DNA from: a gamma proteobacterium L18
GTDB lineage: Bacteria; Pseudomonadota; Gammaproteobacteria; Pseudomonadales; Pseudomonadaceae
Reading direction: 5' to 3'
Assembly: GCA_000497835.1 (NCBI GenBank)
Contig: KI547168.1
Span: 139,528-203,527, forward strand
Length of the DNA: 64,000 nucleotides
The notes below the pieces were generated by a model that was not told the DNA's origin, searched no databases, and worked only from the letters and a program-made list of their open reading frames with translations. Both the position numbers and the translations under genes were made by a program. Shown one piece after another: positions 46,776 through 56,185 of this stretch (its first letter is position 1; every line of letters begins with the position of its first letter).

Positions 46776-46998
46776 ACCATATCTCCTTGGCAGAGTTATC
46801 CTTTGGAAGGCTATTTTGCCACAGGGGGCCGCTAGATATGAAGGAACGCCCGTCAAGAAAGGGGCAACAGCGCTGTAGCAGTCGAACAGCGGTTCTGAGT
46901 GGTCCTCTAAGGCGACACACCACACACCAGCTCCACCCAGAAGCGGACTTCACTTGGATCGAGACAGCCCCATGTTGATACCTGTGAAGCCGTTTCGC

Positions 46999-47367
46999 TT
47001 ACTGGCTTGGCTGGAAGTCAGCAAAGGTTTTCACAATTGCCTTGGTCGCTGGGCTCGACTCGATTTTGCGGAATCGCTTGCGCGAGTTCCACTTACAAGC
47101 GGCGATTTCATTTTGAGGGCGAGGTGACGCGCCTGGCTGTAGCAACGTGATGAACACGAAGTGCGTTGTATTGTCCTCGAAACGAGCGAGGTAGGTGAGA
47201 TTCTCAGCAACCAAACCCGTTTCTTCCTCTAGTTCACGTACAGCGGCTTTCGCGGGTGTTTCACCGGGTTCGATTTTGCCTCCCTGAAGCGCCCACTTCG
47301 GCTTTGGCTTGCGAACATACAGCACTCTGTTGTCCTTTCGACAAATCACTGCGGTTCTGGTCTTCAT
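46999..47367 (-). CDS. Nudix hydrolase (MutT type)
   Basis: The 122-residue protein has a full Nudix box GGKIEPGETPAKAAVRELEE-ETGL at 29-52, with the Mg-binding REXXEE core. Members cleave nucleoside diphosphate derivatives; the small size suits MutT- or diphosphoinositol-type enzymes. The substrate is unknown. A GGAGG ribosome site supports the start. It is cargo inside the ICE. Confidence 0.9.
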   Translation of the reverse strand: MKTRTAVICRKDNRVLYVRKPKPKWALQGGKIEPGETPAKAAVRELEEETGLVAENLTYLARFEDNTTHFVFITLLQPGASPRPQNEIAACKWNSRKRFRKIESSPATKAIVKTFADFQPSQ

Positions 47368-47755
47368 TGTTACCTCCGCTGCCAGTCAATAAGATCCAGG
47401 CGAGCTGTCATGCCCGCTTTCCTGTGAGACTAAGCTGTCACCAAATAGCCACAAACCAGTAAGCACCTTGCAAGGAAGTGGCCTGATGCGATAAGCGCAG
47501 GATAGCGCTGGCCATCCATTTGCATTCAGCTTAATCCATCATGCCCCAGCATCTGATCGGTCATGCTGCTTAATGATCTTACCCAAGTGAGTCCGGAAAA
47601 CCCTGATATGGATTTCAATCCGCAGCGCAGTGAAAAGGTTCTGAAATGAGGGTCTGCCTAGACTTCTTCCAGGCTGAAACTCCGACTTTTTCAACAGAAT
47701 CGGCCAGAAGCTGACAGGCCCCGTAAAAATCTTCGTTCCCGCTAACTCATCATGC
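47368..47755. other. 388-nt gap, possible IS end
   Basis: No gene is supported. A stretch near 47680-47705 (GACTTTTTCAACAGAATCGG) resembles termini I associate with insertion sequences. No partner end was found, so this is only a hint. Confidence 0.3.
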
Positions 47756-48319
47756 TCATTCCGCTGGCTTCGGCGGTTCCAACTGATCTGCTTCGCGCAT
47801 ACAGGCACTCAAACCGTCGCAACTGGCCGACCATTCAGCCAGCCACCGAGGCAGAGCAGGCGACTGCTCATCGAGGCCTAACGCACGTGCAAACTCGGCC
47901 GGTTCAACACAACCTTTTGGCCCGCGAAACAATCCGCGCATTACCACTACCGCAATTACGCGCTGGTCTTTGACAAAACGGTGTTCGACGAAATTCCATT
48001 TGTGGTCCCAGCCGAGCATGCGGGTGTGAATTTCAAAACGCTCGAACAGCTTGAGCTCGCGGCGAAACTTTCCCCACACATCGCCTACGATAGGAATTGC
48101 ACGGTGCTCGAGTGCCACGCGAAAGGCGCCGCTGCGAAGCACATAATCCATTCGGCCGACGTCGGCCAGAGTGAAGTAGCGGCCGTTGGTAACGTGGCGG
48201 TTAAAGTCTAGGTCCAGTGGCCAGACGCGCAGACGCGCCACCGTGGTGGCGAGGCCATGCACAGGGCGGCGCCAAGGCCGGCGTAACAGCATCAGGAAAA
48301 GGCGAAACCATAAGTTCAT
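47756..48319 (-). CDS. Hotdog-fold acyl-CoA thioesterase-like protein
   Basis: The 187-residue protein has an N-terminal hydrophobic anchor (MNLWFRLFLMLLRRPWRRP) and a 4HBT/THEM6-like hotdog domain with LDLDFNRHVTNGRYFTLADV, in which the Asp and Asn/His are the usual active-site area. It probably hydrolyses an acyl thioester at the membrane. It faces the GlxA-type regulator, with 109 nt between the starts, so regulation by that protein is likely. Confidence 0.85.
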   Translation of the reverse strand: MNLWFRLFLMLLRRPWRRPVHGLATTVARLRVWPLDLDFNRHVTNGRYFTLADVGRMDYVLRSGAFRVALEHRAIPIVGDVWGKFRRELKLFERFEIHTRMLGWDHKWNFVEHRFVKDQRVIAVVVMRGLFRGPKGCVEPAEFARALGLDEQSPALPRWLAEWSASCDGLSACMREADQLEPPKPAE

Positions 48320-48428
48320 GCAAAAAATACCTGTTGGAGCGGATAAGTGCCGCACTCTAGGCGCCGTATTTGGGGTAAGGTAGAAGCAGAAATGACTAAT
48401 TCCATGCTAATTGCGCAACAGAATTTCC

Positions 48429-49400
48429 ATGCACGTGACACTTCTGCTGGCTGAGTACAGCTCACAGGCCTCTGCCACTCTGGCGCTGGAGGTATTGGAT
48501 GTGGCAAACCGCTTGGCGGCCCCTGCCGATAAGCCCTTTACCGTGTGCGTCGCCTCGCTGGATGGGCTGCCTGTAAACAATGCTCTGGGGCGCGCCATGC
48601 CCGTGGATGCGGGGCTCGATACGCTCGATAAAACAGATCTGGTACTGATTCCCGGTTTTCTCTTCAGCTTGCGTGACGCCCTACCGGCCTTTGCACAATA
48701 CGGCGGCTGGTTGCGTCATCAGCACCGCCAGGGGGCAATCATCGCCTCGATGTGCACCGCTACCTTTATGCTCGCCGAAGCCGGCTTGCTCGACGGCGTA
48801 GAGACCACCACCCACTGGGCGTTCGCAGATTTTCTGCGCCGGCACTATCCGAAGGTCTGCCTGAATGAGCGCCGTATCCTTTGCGAAGACGGTCGCCTTA
48901 TCAGCAGCGCCGGCGCCAGTGCCGCCATGGACCTGCTGCTGCACCTGGTTCGCCGATTTGCTTCGCGTGAGCTGGCACAACAGTGTGGCCGCTACCTGTT
49001 GATCGACAGCGTGCGAAGCGAGCAGACCGTATACATCAGTTGGTCGATGCCGCGCGGGCATGCGGACGAGGCGGTGTTGCGCGTACAGGATTGGATGGAG
49101 GCCAACTTCGCCGAACCCCGTGGTATCGACCAGATCGCCGACCAATTTGGCTTCGGCGTGCGTAACTTCAAGCGCCGGTTCAAAGTCGCCACCGGCCACA
49201 CGCCACTGGCCTACCTTCAGACCCTGCGCCTGGAAAAGGCTAAGCAATTGCTGGAAACCACGCGCCTTGGTTTTGAGGTAATCACCAACCGAGTAGGCTA
49301 CGAAGACAGCAATTCATTTAGGCGGCTTTTCTGCCAGCGTATTGGTATTTCGCCGTCGCATTTCCGAAAGCGTTTTTTTCGGCTTCCACCTAGCACTTGA
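48429..49400 (+). CDS. GlxA-type AraC-family regulator with DJ-1/PfpI domain
   Basis: The 323-residue regulator has an N-terminal DJ-1/PfpI-like sensor domain (MHVTLLLAEYSSQASATLAL, SMCTATFMLAEAGLLDG with Cys in the elbow). A C-terminal AraC HTH pair follows (about 225-318, IDQIADQFGFGVRNFKRRFK and LGFEVITNRVGYEDSNSFRR). Relatives govern glycine-betaine, carnitine or amino-acid use. The start at 48429 is set by the conserved N-terminus. The divergent thioesterase is the likely target. Confidence 0.9.
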   Translation: MHVTLLLAEYSSQASATLALEVLDVANRLAAPADKPFTVCVASLDGLPVNNALGRAMPVDAGLDTLDKTDLVLIPGFLFSLRDALPAFAQYGGWLRHQHRQGAIIASMCTATFMLAEAGLLDGVETTTHWAFADFLRRHYPKVCLNERRILCEDGRLISSAGASAAMDLLLHLVRRFASRELAQQCGRYLLIDSVRSEQTVYISWSMPRGHADEAVLRVQDWMEANFAEPRGIDQIADQFGFGVRNFKRRFKVATGHTPLAYLQTLRLEKAKQLLETTRLGFEVITNRVGYEDSNSFRRLFCQRIGISPSHFRKRFFRLPPST

Positions 49401-49410
49401 TCGTTTCCCA

Positions 49411-50445
49411 GGTAGTGGTGTAACTCATCACGGCCTTGGCAACTGAGCTTGCCGTTTAATTGATCACGGCCGACAGCTTGGCCTGTGGATTATCGCTGAC
49501 CGCCTCAAACGCCTCCAACTGCATATAACGTCGTTGCAGGCACCACTCGTCGTTCTGTTCCAGCAGCATCGCCCCAACCAGGCGCGTGATGGCCAGATTG
49601 TTCGGGAAGATGCCCACTACTTCGGTACGAGGCTTGATCTCGGCGTTCAACCGCTCCAGCGGAATGGTGCTGTGCAGCTGTTGCCGGTGCGCCTTGGGGA
49701 AGGCCATGTGCGCACGCACTTCATCCTCGCGGCCATCCATAAGTGCTGCGATCTTCGGATATTTCTCACGCAACTGGTCGGCCACCAGACGCCGTTGCCG
49801 ATGGCATTCCTGCCGACTGTCCTGGGCAAACACGGTTCGTAGCAGCGACGCCACCATTGTCCGCGGGCCCTTGCCAACATGAGCCATGGCATTACGCATG
49901 AAATGCACGCGGCAGCGTTGCCAGGTCGCATGGAACACTTTGGAAACCGCGGCCTTGAGCCCTTCGTGAGCGTCAGAAATAACCAGCTTCACCCCACGCA
50001 GCCCGCGCCGCATCAGGCTTCGCAGGAAGTCAGTCCAGAACGGCTCGGCTTCCGAAGGCCCGACCCTCATGCCCAGCACTTCACGCCCGCCGTTGGTGTT
50101 CACGGCCACGGCATTTATGACGGCGACCGACACGATGCGTCCGGCCTCTCTGACGTTGACGTAGGTGGCGTCGATCCACAAGTACGGCCAGTCACCTTCA
50201 AGGGGGCGATCAAGGAAGGCGTGCACGCGCTCATCGATGTCGCCGGCGAGCCGCGAAACCTGGCTTTTCGAAATCCCGGACATACCCATCGCCCTGACCA
50301 GTTCTTCCACCGAACGCGTCGAGACACCTTAGATGTAAGCCTCTTTAATGACCGCTGCCATAGCCTTTTCAGCGGTGCGGCGTGGCTCCAGGAAGCCTGG
50401 GAAGTAGCTGCCTTGGCGCAGCTTGGGGATCTTCAGGTCGGCAGT
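49411..50445 (-). mobile_element. IS256-family element remnant
   Basis: The remnant spans the transposase C-terminal three-quarters. A possible left terminus GGTAGTGGTGTAACTC begins at 49411, 11 nt past the regulator stop. The other end is missing because the sequence switches to antitoxin code at 50434-50445. Confidence 0.6.
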
Positions 50446-50592
50446 CATGGACGCGCGGCAGTTGAGGACGTTGGAAAGGTGCACCCGTGAGTACCCCAGA
50501 TGCAGGGCAAGAGCGGTGATAGTCATGCCAAGGGTAGGCGATACGTTTTCACGCAGGTACTGGCCATGGTGAGGTGGATCGATCAAAGGCAT
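49456..50592 (-). pseudogene. HigA-antitoxin/IS256-transposase chimera, broken
   Basis: Reading from 50592, residues 1-49 ([20 protein letters not shown], then [20 protein letters not shown] and NVLNCRAS) are the N-terminal part of a HigA-type XRE antitoxin. At the residues TADL (50434-50445) the frame passes without a break into an IS256 transposase ([19 protein letters not shown]). A TAA at 50329-50331 replaces Gln in EAYIQGVSTRS. The remaining 284 residues (MSGISKSQVSRL, WIDATYVNVREAG, ISDAHEGLKAA, RVHFMRNAMAH) include the DDE core. The transposase N-terminus and one IS end are lost, and no higB toxin gene is seen. Confidence 0.82.
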
Positions 50593-50751
50593 GCTCGATG
50601 GTCTTAAGGACGCGAAACCGCTCTGGTAATGTATTATTGTGCAGGTACCGGCCAACGATAACGTAATGCGTCACTTTACGGCAATGTCGGCCGTTGCTGC
50701 TTCGTTCATCGGTATTACAACCATCGGTATTACAACGGTCTTGGCTGACAT
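50593..50751. other. Gap upstream of chimera
   Basis: This 159-nt region contains a short direct repeat (ATCGGTATTACAA, twice at about 50708-50736). It holds no higB or other gene. Confidence 0.45.
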
Positions 50752-53493
50752 TTAAACGATACTGCGCCGACGATCCAAGTCGAAGGCTACCTTTAGGGCT
50801 GCCTCCAGTTCCGAACAGCCATTCTCCTGCATCATCCGCCAGCGCAGGGCTTTCTCTTCCGGCTCGGTCATCGCCAATGCCAGATAAAGACTTGGCGGCA
50901 CGGCGCGAAACAGCGTTTCCAAATTTTTCGCCAGAACCACGCCCTCGGTGTATTTTCCCGACGCTTTGCTTGCCGACAGCAATAACGCCTTTTGCGCCGG
51001 GGTCAGTTGCTTGAACCGGGCGATCTCCTCGATTTCCGCCGTCGGCATGTTCAGGCAGATCCACCACTCGATCATGTTGAGCATGGTTTGCGCGGTGCTG
51101 GGGAAGTCGGCCAGGTTCTGCGTCGCCAGCCAGAACCAGGCGCCCAGCTTGCGCCACATCTTCGTGCCTTTGACCACGAACGGCGCGAGCAGCGGGTTCT
51201 TGGTGATGATATGCCCCTCGTCGGTGACCATGATGATGGGCCGTCCCAGGTACTGATCGCGTTCGGCGAGGTTGTTCACGGTGTTCATCAGGCTAATGTA
51301 GCTGATCGACATCTGCGCCTCGTAGCCTTCGCGGGCGTAGGTGGCAAGGTCCACAATGGTCACGTCGCTTTCTGGCCACGGCGTGCCCGGGCGATCAAAC
51401 AGGCTGCCCTCAAAACCCTGGCAGAACAGGTCGATGGATTCGGCCATCTCTTGCGCCCGCTCACGGCGGCGCGTGGGCAGGTGTTCGTCCCGGGCCACCC
51501 CAAATAGTGCATCACGAATGTCGTGGGTCAGGACCTGTCGCTGCGTCGCCACGCAGGCTTGGGCCGCTTCCAGGATGCATTCGCGGATCAGGCCGCGATC
51601 CGCTCGGGTCAGGCGGGCTTCTTCCTTGGCTTCGCCCCCGGTGATCATCAGCCGGGCGGTGATTTCCAGTTCGCCCAGCACGTCGCGCTGTTCTTCGCTG
51701 TCCACGATTGAGTTATCAAGAGCATCGGCGGACAGGCTGGCAACCTGGTCGGGGCGTTCGACCAAGCGCCGAGCATCGGCGAAGGGCGCCAGGCTGATGC
51801 CGCTGCCCGGTTTGAGCTGGACCTTGTTCACCGACAGGCCCAACGTGGCGAAGTAGTCGCCCTGCAAGCCGAAGGAATTACCGGCCTCAACGATAAACAG
51901 ACGCGGCCGGTACACGGCCATGACCTGCATCAGGATCGACACCAGGGTCGCCGACTTGCCCGCGCCGGTGGGGCCGAACAGCAGCAGATGGCCGTTCATG
52001 GCCCGGTCGAAGCGCGACAGCGGGTCGAAGGACAACGGCGCACCGCCGCGGTTGAAGAAGGTGATGCCCGGATGGCCGGTGCCGAGGCTGCGGCCCCACA
52101 GGGGCAGCAGGTTGGCCACGTGCTGGACGAACAGCAGGCGGGTGTACCAGTGACGGGTGTCGCGGTTGGGGTTGTAGACCATGGGCAGCCAGCGCAGGTA
52201 GCTGTTGCAGGCAGCGACCTCATCTCCGTCACGCACCGGTTGCAGGCCGGCACCCAGCAGGACGTTGACGGCCTGGATCGAGCGCTGACGCAGCTGCGGC
52301 TCATCGGCCCCGTGCAGGTAGAACGCCAGCGTGCCGCGGTACAGCTTGTGCTGCCGGCCGATCAAGGCGCGGGCCTCCTCGACGTCCTGGCGGGTCTGGG
52401 TCGACGCCAGGTTTTCCCCGATGGCCTTGCGGGCCAGGCGGTTGAGCTGCTCCTCAAGCACATCCTGCGGGGTGATCACCACGGTCAGGCTCATCACCGT
52501 GTCCTCTGGCATCTGGTCGAACAGGGCGTTGAGCGCCTCGCCCCGGCGCATCTCGCCGGTGAGCTGGCCGATGCCAGGTGGCTTGCGCAACTTGTCGACC
52601 ACCAGCACCCGGTGCGGCTGCTGGTCGAAGTACCAGAGCCCCTGTTCGGTGTCCGAGCACGGTTCCTGATAGAACAGTCGCTCGGCGAAGTCATGGTCGA
52701 AGGGCTGGCCCAGGGATTCTCCATCCCCTGAATCGGGGTAGGGCACGCGCCGATAAAAGTCAGCTGGCGTTTCACCGGTCAAACTGGGCGCCGGGTTGAA
52801 CCACGGCATCAGCCAGGCATAGAGCGCTCGGCCATCCAGGCGCTGCGGATGAACGCCGCAGGCCTGCAGCGAGGCGATGATCCGGTCGCAGGCTCGCGTC
52901 AGCAGCTGTATTGGCGGTTGCTCGTGCGCGGCAGGGGCATTATCGAGCCAGCGATACACCACCATACGGATGCGTCGGTGGCTGCCGCGCCAGGGCAGGT
53001 GGGACACGACAGGATCGTCAAACAAGCCGCCGGGCTTGGCGATGGCGGCCAGGTGGTTGTGCATCAGAGTCAAAAACGCTTCGGTAAACGGCGTGCCTCG
53101 CGCCCGTGGATCGATATAGCCCGCCAATCGCGTGAGGTAGGGCGAGAAGTCGCTGTCATCCTGGCAGAAAAACTGCACCACCCACGGCGCCTGGTCGAGT
53201 TCGTCGAAGCTGTCCTGGAGGGCATCCTCCAGCGCGTCGCGCGCGGCCACCAGCCACTCCGGCTCGCGTCCCTCGGTGCCGATGGGCTGCAGCTCGAAGG
53301 CGGCCCCCAGCGAGCGGTTGTCGTCGAGCAAAAAGCACTGTTCATTCCCCAAGTACTCGACCCACGGCAGGTGGTCGGTAAAGCTGGGCGCATGGGCGTA
53401 CTGCGCGGCTTCATCGGCCACCGTGGCGCGCCGGCGCTGCGCGGCGCGCCACGGCCGCCAGCGGGTATCCCCGGTCTTTTCGTCTTCGGCCAT
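50752..53493 (-). CDS. traC: Conjugative transfer ATPase, VirB4/TraC type (TIGR03744)
   Basis: The 913-residue cytoplasmic ATPase powers pilus assembly and DNA transfer. Walker A GPTGAGKSATLV lies at about 504-515. A Walker B-like IIMVTDEGH is near 750, and the family end has LTPAQKALLLSASKAS. It matches the PFL_4706 family of ICE ATPases. It overlaps the lipoprotein gene upstream by one base. The frame is intact, so this part of the mating system may still be expressed. Confidence 0.93.
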   Translation of the reverse strand: MAEDEKTGDTRWRPWRAAQRRRATVADEAAQYAHAPSFTDHLPWVEYLGNEQCFLLDDNRSLGAAFELQPIGTEGREPEWLVAARDALEDALQDSFDELDQAPWVVQFFCQDDSDFSPYLTRLAGYIDPRARGTPFTEAFLTLMHNHLAAIAKPGGLFDDPVVSHLPWRGSHRRIRMVVYRWLDNAPAAHEQPPIQLLTRACDRIIASLQACGVHPQRLDGRALYAWLMPWFNPAPSLTGETPADFYRRVPYPDSGDGESLGQPFDHDFAERLFYQEPCSDTEQGLWYFDQQPHRVLVVDKLRKPPGIGQLTGEMRRGEALNALFDQMPEDTVMSLTVVITPQDVLEEQLNRLARKAIGENLASTQTRQDVEEARALIGRQHKLYRGTLAFYLHGADEPQLRQRSIQAVNVLLGAGLQPVRDGDEVAACNSYLRWLPMVYNPNRDTRHWYTRLLFVQHVANLLPLWGRSLGTGHPGITFFNRGGAPLSFDPLSRFDRAMNGHLLLFGPTGAGKSATLVSILMQVMAVYRPRLFIVEAGNSFGLQGDYFATLGLSVNKVQLKPGSGISLAPFADARRLVERPDQVASLSADALDNSIVDSEEQRDVLGELEITARLMITGGEAKEEARLTRADRGLIRECILEAAQACVATQRQVLTHDIRDALFGVARDEHLPTRRRERAQEMAESIDLFCQGFEGSLFDRPGTPWPESDVTIVDLATYAREGYEAQMSISYISLMNTVNNLAERDQYLGRPIIMVTDEGHIITKNPLLAPFVVKGTKMWRKLGAWFWLATQNLADFPSTAQTMLNMIEWWICLNMPTAEIEEIARFKQLTPAQKALLLSASKASGKYTEGVVLAKNLETLFRAVPPSLYLALAMTEPEEKALRWRMMQENGCSELEAALKVAFDLDRRRSIV

Positions 53494-53909
53494 CAGAGCG
53501 GGTCCACGCGCTCACCGGGCAACGCGTATTCGACCTTCTCGTACAGCGGGAACACCGTCGAATAGCCAGGTACCGGCACCTGCTGGCTGCCGCTCAGGTG
53601 TGGGTAGACGTACATCACCAGGTCGGGATTGGGAAGGCGCGGGAACAAGGCCTGGACTTCGTTGGCCGCGGTGCGGGTGTAAGACATTTGGTCACTGATC
53701 AGCCGCGCGGGGTCCACAAGCGGGCGGCGCAACTCGCTGCGCGCATCCCGTAGCTGCGCCTGCGTGCCCAGCGTGCCGGCGCCGTTCCAGATGTCGAGCA
53801 TGGTCTGCTCGCCATGGGGCAGCAACGTGTCCTTGTCGGTGGTGCAGCCAAGCAGGGCGAGTGCCAGCAGGTTAGTCCAGGTCCAGCGTCGAAACAGAAG
53901 GGTGTTCAT
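53493..53909 (-). CDS. ICE transfer lipoprotein (TIGR03751)
   Basis: The 138-residue protein has a lipobox (LALALLGCT, Cys about 22) and the sequence HGEQTMLDIWNGAGTLGTQA. It is the outer-membrane lipoprotein of this T4SS class, with a TraV/VirB7-like role. Its start lies inside the end of the TIGR03752 gene (38-nt overlap). Confidence 0.85.
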   Translation of the reverse strand: MNTLLFRRWTWTNLLALALLGCTTDKDTLLPHGEQTMLDIWNGAGTLGTQAQLRDARSELRRPLVDPARLISDQMSYTRTAANEVQALFPRLPNPDLVMYVYPHLSGSQQVPVPGYSTVFPLYEKVEYALPGERVDPL

Positions 53910-55374
53910 GCTGCACTCTCCGGCCGTGGGGTTCGTAGTCTAGGGTGATTTCGTGGTCCAGGTGCACCGCGACCTTTGCCGACGGCGGCACGTAGATGGC
54001 GGCAAAGGCCTCGCCGTAGAGCTTGTTAACCCAATCGCGAATGTCGCCGATACCGCCGCTGATGACCGAGTTCAGCGCACTGTTGCCGCTACTTTGGCTC
54101 ACGCCCAAAGAACTGCTGCCCGAGCTGATGACCGACGCGGTGTTCTGCTGGCTGCCCAGCGCGGCGGCAAACCCGGCGCCGGCGGCGGTGATCAGGCTCT
54201 GGCTGCCCAGGTACTGCTGGGCATTGGAGCGGCGTTCACCGGACACGCACGGGATGCCATAGGGATCGGAGATATAGCCGAGGCCACCGCGGATCTTGTC
54301 GCTGCTCGACGTCTGGTTGCTGGCGCTGTTGCGATTGACCACGGCCCGGGGCTGGGGCACGGTGCGCACGGTGCCGTCGGAGAACACGAAGGTGATCGAC
54401 TCGACCTGGCCGCGCACGCAGGACAACGTCCAGTCGCCCGAGGCGCTGCCGCTCATCACCGCACCCACCACATCCGGCAGGTCGACGCCATTGGCGGTGA
54501 GGTTGTCCGGCCCTACCAGCACCTTGAACGGGTAGGGGTCGTTGACGGTGCCATCCACCGGTACGCGGCCGATCAGCGCGGTCATGGCCACCGAGCCCAT
54601 CAGCGTGGCATTTTCCGGCAGGGTGTAGACTGGCCGGGCGCCTTCGTTGCGATCGTGATGCTCGCTCAGGTCGCGCTCGCCTTTGGCCAACGCCCGCAGC
54701 TGTTTCTGGCTGCTGTCGATGGGGTTGTCGGGCAGGCCCTGCAGGCCTTTGAGTTTCGAGGAGAGGTTGGACAGCGGACCATTCTTGGCCGAGGCAGCGT
54801 CTCGCGGCCCACCGGAAGAGGCCGGCTCGATCCATTGCAGCGCGTCCATGGGCGGCGCGCCCTGGAAGGCCTGCTCATCACCCGCTTGCAGGCCGAACCC
54901 GGCGGGCAGATCAGGCTTGGGCGACGACAGGCCGGCAATCTGCGTCTTGAGCGTCGACAGCAGCCCCTGGGTTTCGCGGTGCTGCTGCTCGGCCTTTTGC
55001 CGGGCCTCGTTGGCCTGCTGGCGTTGCTCGCTGACCTGTTGGGTCACCCCGCCCAGGGTGCTCTGGATACGGCTGTCGATGCTGCCCTCGCGGGTGCGTA
55101 AACGATTGTTCTCTGTCTGCAGCGATTCGTTGCTCTTCTTCAAGGTGAGCATGTCGCTGCGCATGGCCTTGACCTGGCCCACCAGGGTGGCCACGGTGTC
55201 GCGGGGCGTATCCCCGGCGATGCCGAGGAATTTGGCCTGTTCGGGAGTGAGCGTGGCGGTGTCGCCGTGAGTGACGCTGGGCGCCGCCGAGGATGTCCAG
55301 GAGCGGAAGATGATCAGCACCACCACGACCAGCATGCCAGGCACCAGCCACTTGAGCAGCACGTTAGCCTTCAT
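53872..55374 (-). CDS. ICE protein, PFL_4705 family (TIGR03752, TraB-like)
   Basis: The 500-residue protein has an N-terminal membrane anchor (VLLKWLVPGMLVVVVLIIF) and a coiled coil (about 65-145, rich in Gln/Glu, as in SEQRQQANEARQKAEQQHRE). A VirB10/TraB-like C-terminal domain follows (FKVLVGPDNLTANGVDLPDV). It should span the periplasm as part of the T4SS core. The start overlaps the TIGR03749 gene end by 11 nt. Confidence 0.9.
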   Translation of the reverse strand: MKANVLLKWLVPGMLVVVVLIIFRSWTSSAAPSVTHGDTATLTPEQAKFLGIAGDTPRDTVATLVGQVKAMRSDMLTLKKSNESLQTENNRLRTREGSIDSRIQSTLGGVTQQVSEQRQQANEARQKAEQQHRETQGLLSTLKTQIAGLSSPKPDLPAGFGLQAGDEQAFQGAPPMDALQWIEPASSGGPRDAASAKNGPLSNLSSKLKGLQGLPDNPIDSSQKQLRALAKGERDLSEHHDRNEGARPVYTLPENATLMGSVAMTALIGRVPVDGTVNDPYPFKVLVGPDNLTANGVDLPDVVGAVMSGSASGDWTLSCVRGQVESITFVFSDGTVRTVPQPRAVVNRNSASNQTSSSDKIRGGLGYISDPYGIPCVSGERRSNAQQYLGSQSLITAAGAGFAAALGSQQNTASVISSGSSSLGVSQSSGNSALNSVISGGIGDIRDWVNKLYGEAFAAIYVPPSAKVAVHLDHEITLDYEPHGRRVQHEHPSVSTLDLD

Positions 55375-56185
55375 GATGGCCGCCCTCCGGGATGGGCTTA
55401 GGCGGGGGCAGCAGCAAGGCATGCTGTAGGTCGCCGCCGCAGGTCACCAGGTACGCCACGCTGGTGTCTTCCGGCGTGCCCGACAGCCCCAGCGACGGAT
55501 GCTGGAAGGTGGCGGCGTACAGGTTCGCTTGCAGATGACGAGGATCGAGTTGCACCTCGGTGGGGCCGCGGTTGACCAGCTTGACAGCGGTCACCCAGTA
55601 GTCGCCCAGCCGCCAGGCGGCCAGCGCCGAGATGGCAACCTGCTCGGTGGGCAGCAGCGTGCTGAAGGCGGCGTTGCCATGAACCGGCACGCGTCGCACA
55701 CCTGGCAGCGGCGCCACGGTGCGCAGCGGCGCGTACAGGCTCTGCGCCGCATAGCGGGTCAGGACCACCGGAAGGGGCGTGGCCACTGCCACGGGATGCT
55801 CGCTTGAGGTGTCAGCCACAACCGGCTCCGGACCATCGACAACGATCTTCACGGGTTCTAGGGCGGCGCTGCCGGGTTGCGCCTCGATGTCGATCAGCAC
55901 CATGTCGCCCGACTTGACCGACTGCAGTTGCAGCCGCGTAGGACCGATGGGCTCGGAGGCCAGCAGGTACACAGTGCTGCCCACCGACTGTATGCGCAGC
56001 TTGGGGGCGATCGCGCTGGGAACGCCGACGCGCACGTCCTCGTCCAGCAGCAGGATGCGTTCTTGGCCCACCACCAATGGGACGGCCAGTGGCAGTCGCT
56101 CCCAGTGCTTGATTTCAACGGCGGCGGAAGTCGCGCTCCAACCCGTGCAACACAGCAAAAGCAGCAATAATCCCACGCGAGTCAT
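55364..56185 (-). CDS. ICE protein, PFL_4704 family (TIGR03749, TraK-like)
   Basis: The 273-residue exported protein has a signal (GLLLLLLCCTGWSATSA) and a beta-rich mature part with IKHWERLPLAVPLVVGQERI. It is likely the VirB9/TraK-type component of the core channel. It overlaps TIGR03746 upstream by 4 nt. Confidence 0.88.
   Translation of the reverse strand: MTRVGLLLLLLCCTGWSATSAAVEIKHWERLPLAVPLVVGQERILLLDEDVRVGVPSAIAPKLRIQSVGSTVYLLASEPIGPTRLQLQSVKSGDMVLIDIEAQPGSAALEPVKIVVDGPEPVVADTSSEHPVAVATPLPVVLTRYAAQSLYAPLRTVAPLPGVRRVPVHGNAAFSTLLPTEQVAISALAAWRLGDYWVTAVKLVNRGPTEVQLDPRHLQANLYAATFQHPSLGLSGTPEDTSVAYLVTCGGDLQHALLLPPPKPIPEGGHHEG

Noticed and set aside
50549..51157. A minus-strand frame that might encode the missing HigB toxin
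   Set aside because: Most of it overlaps the VirB4 gene in another frame, and the rest has no HigB/RelE features.
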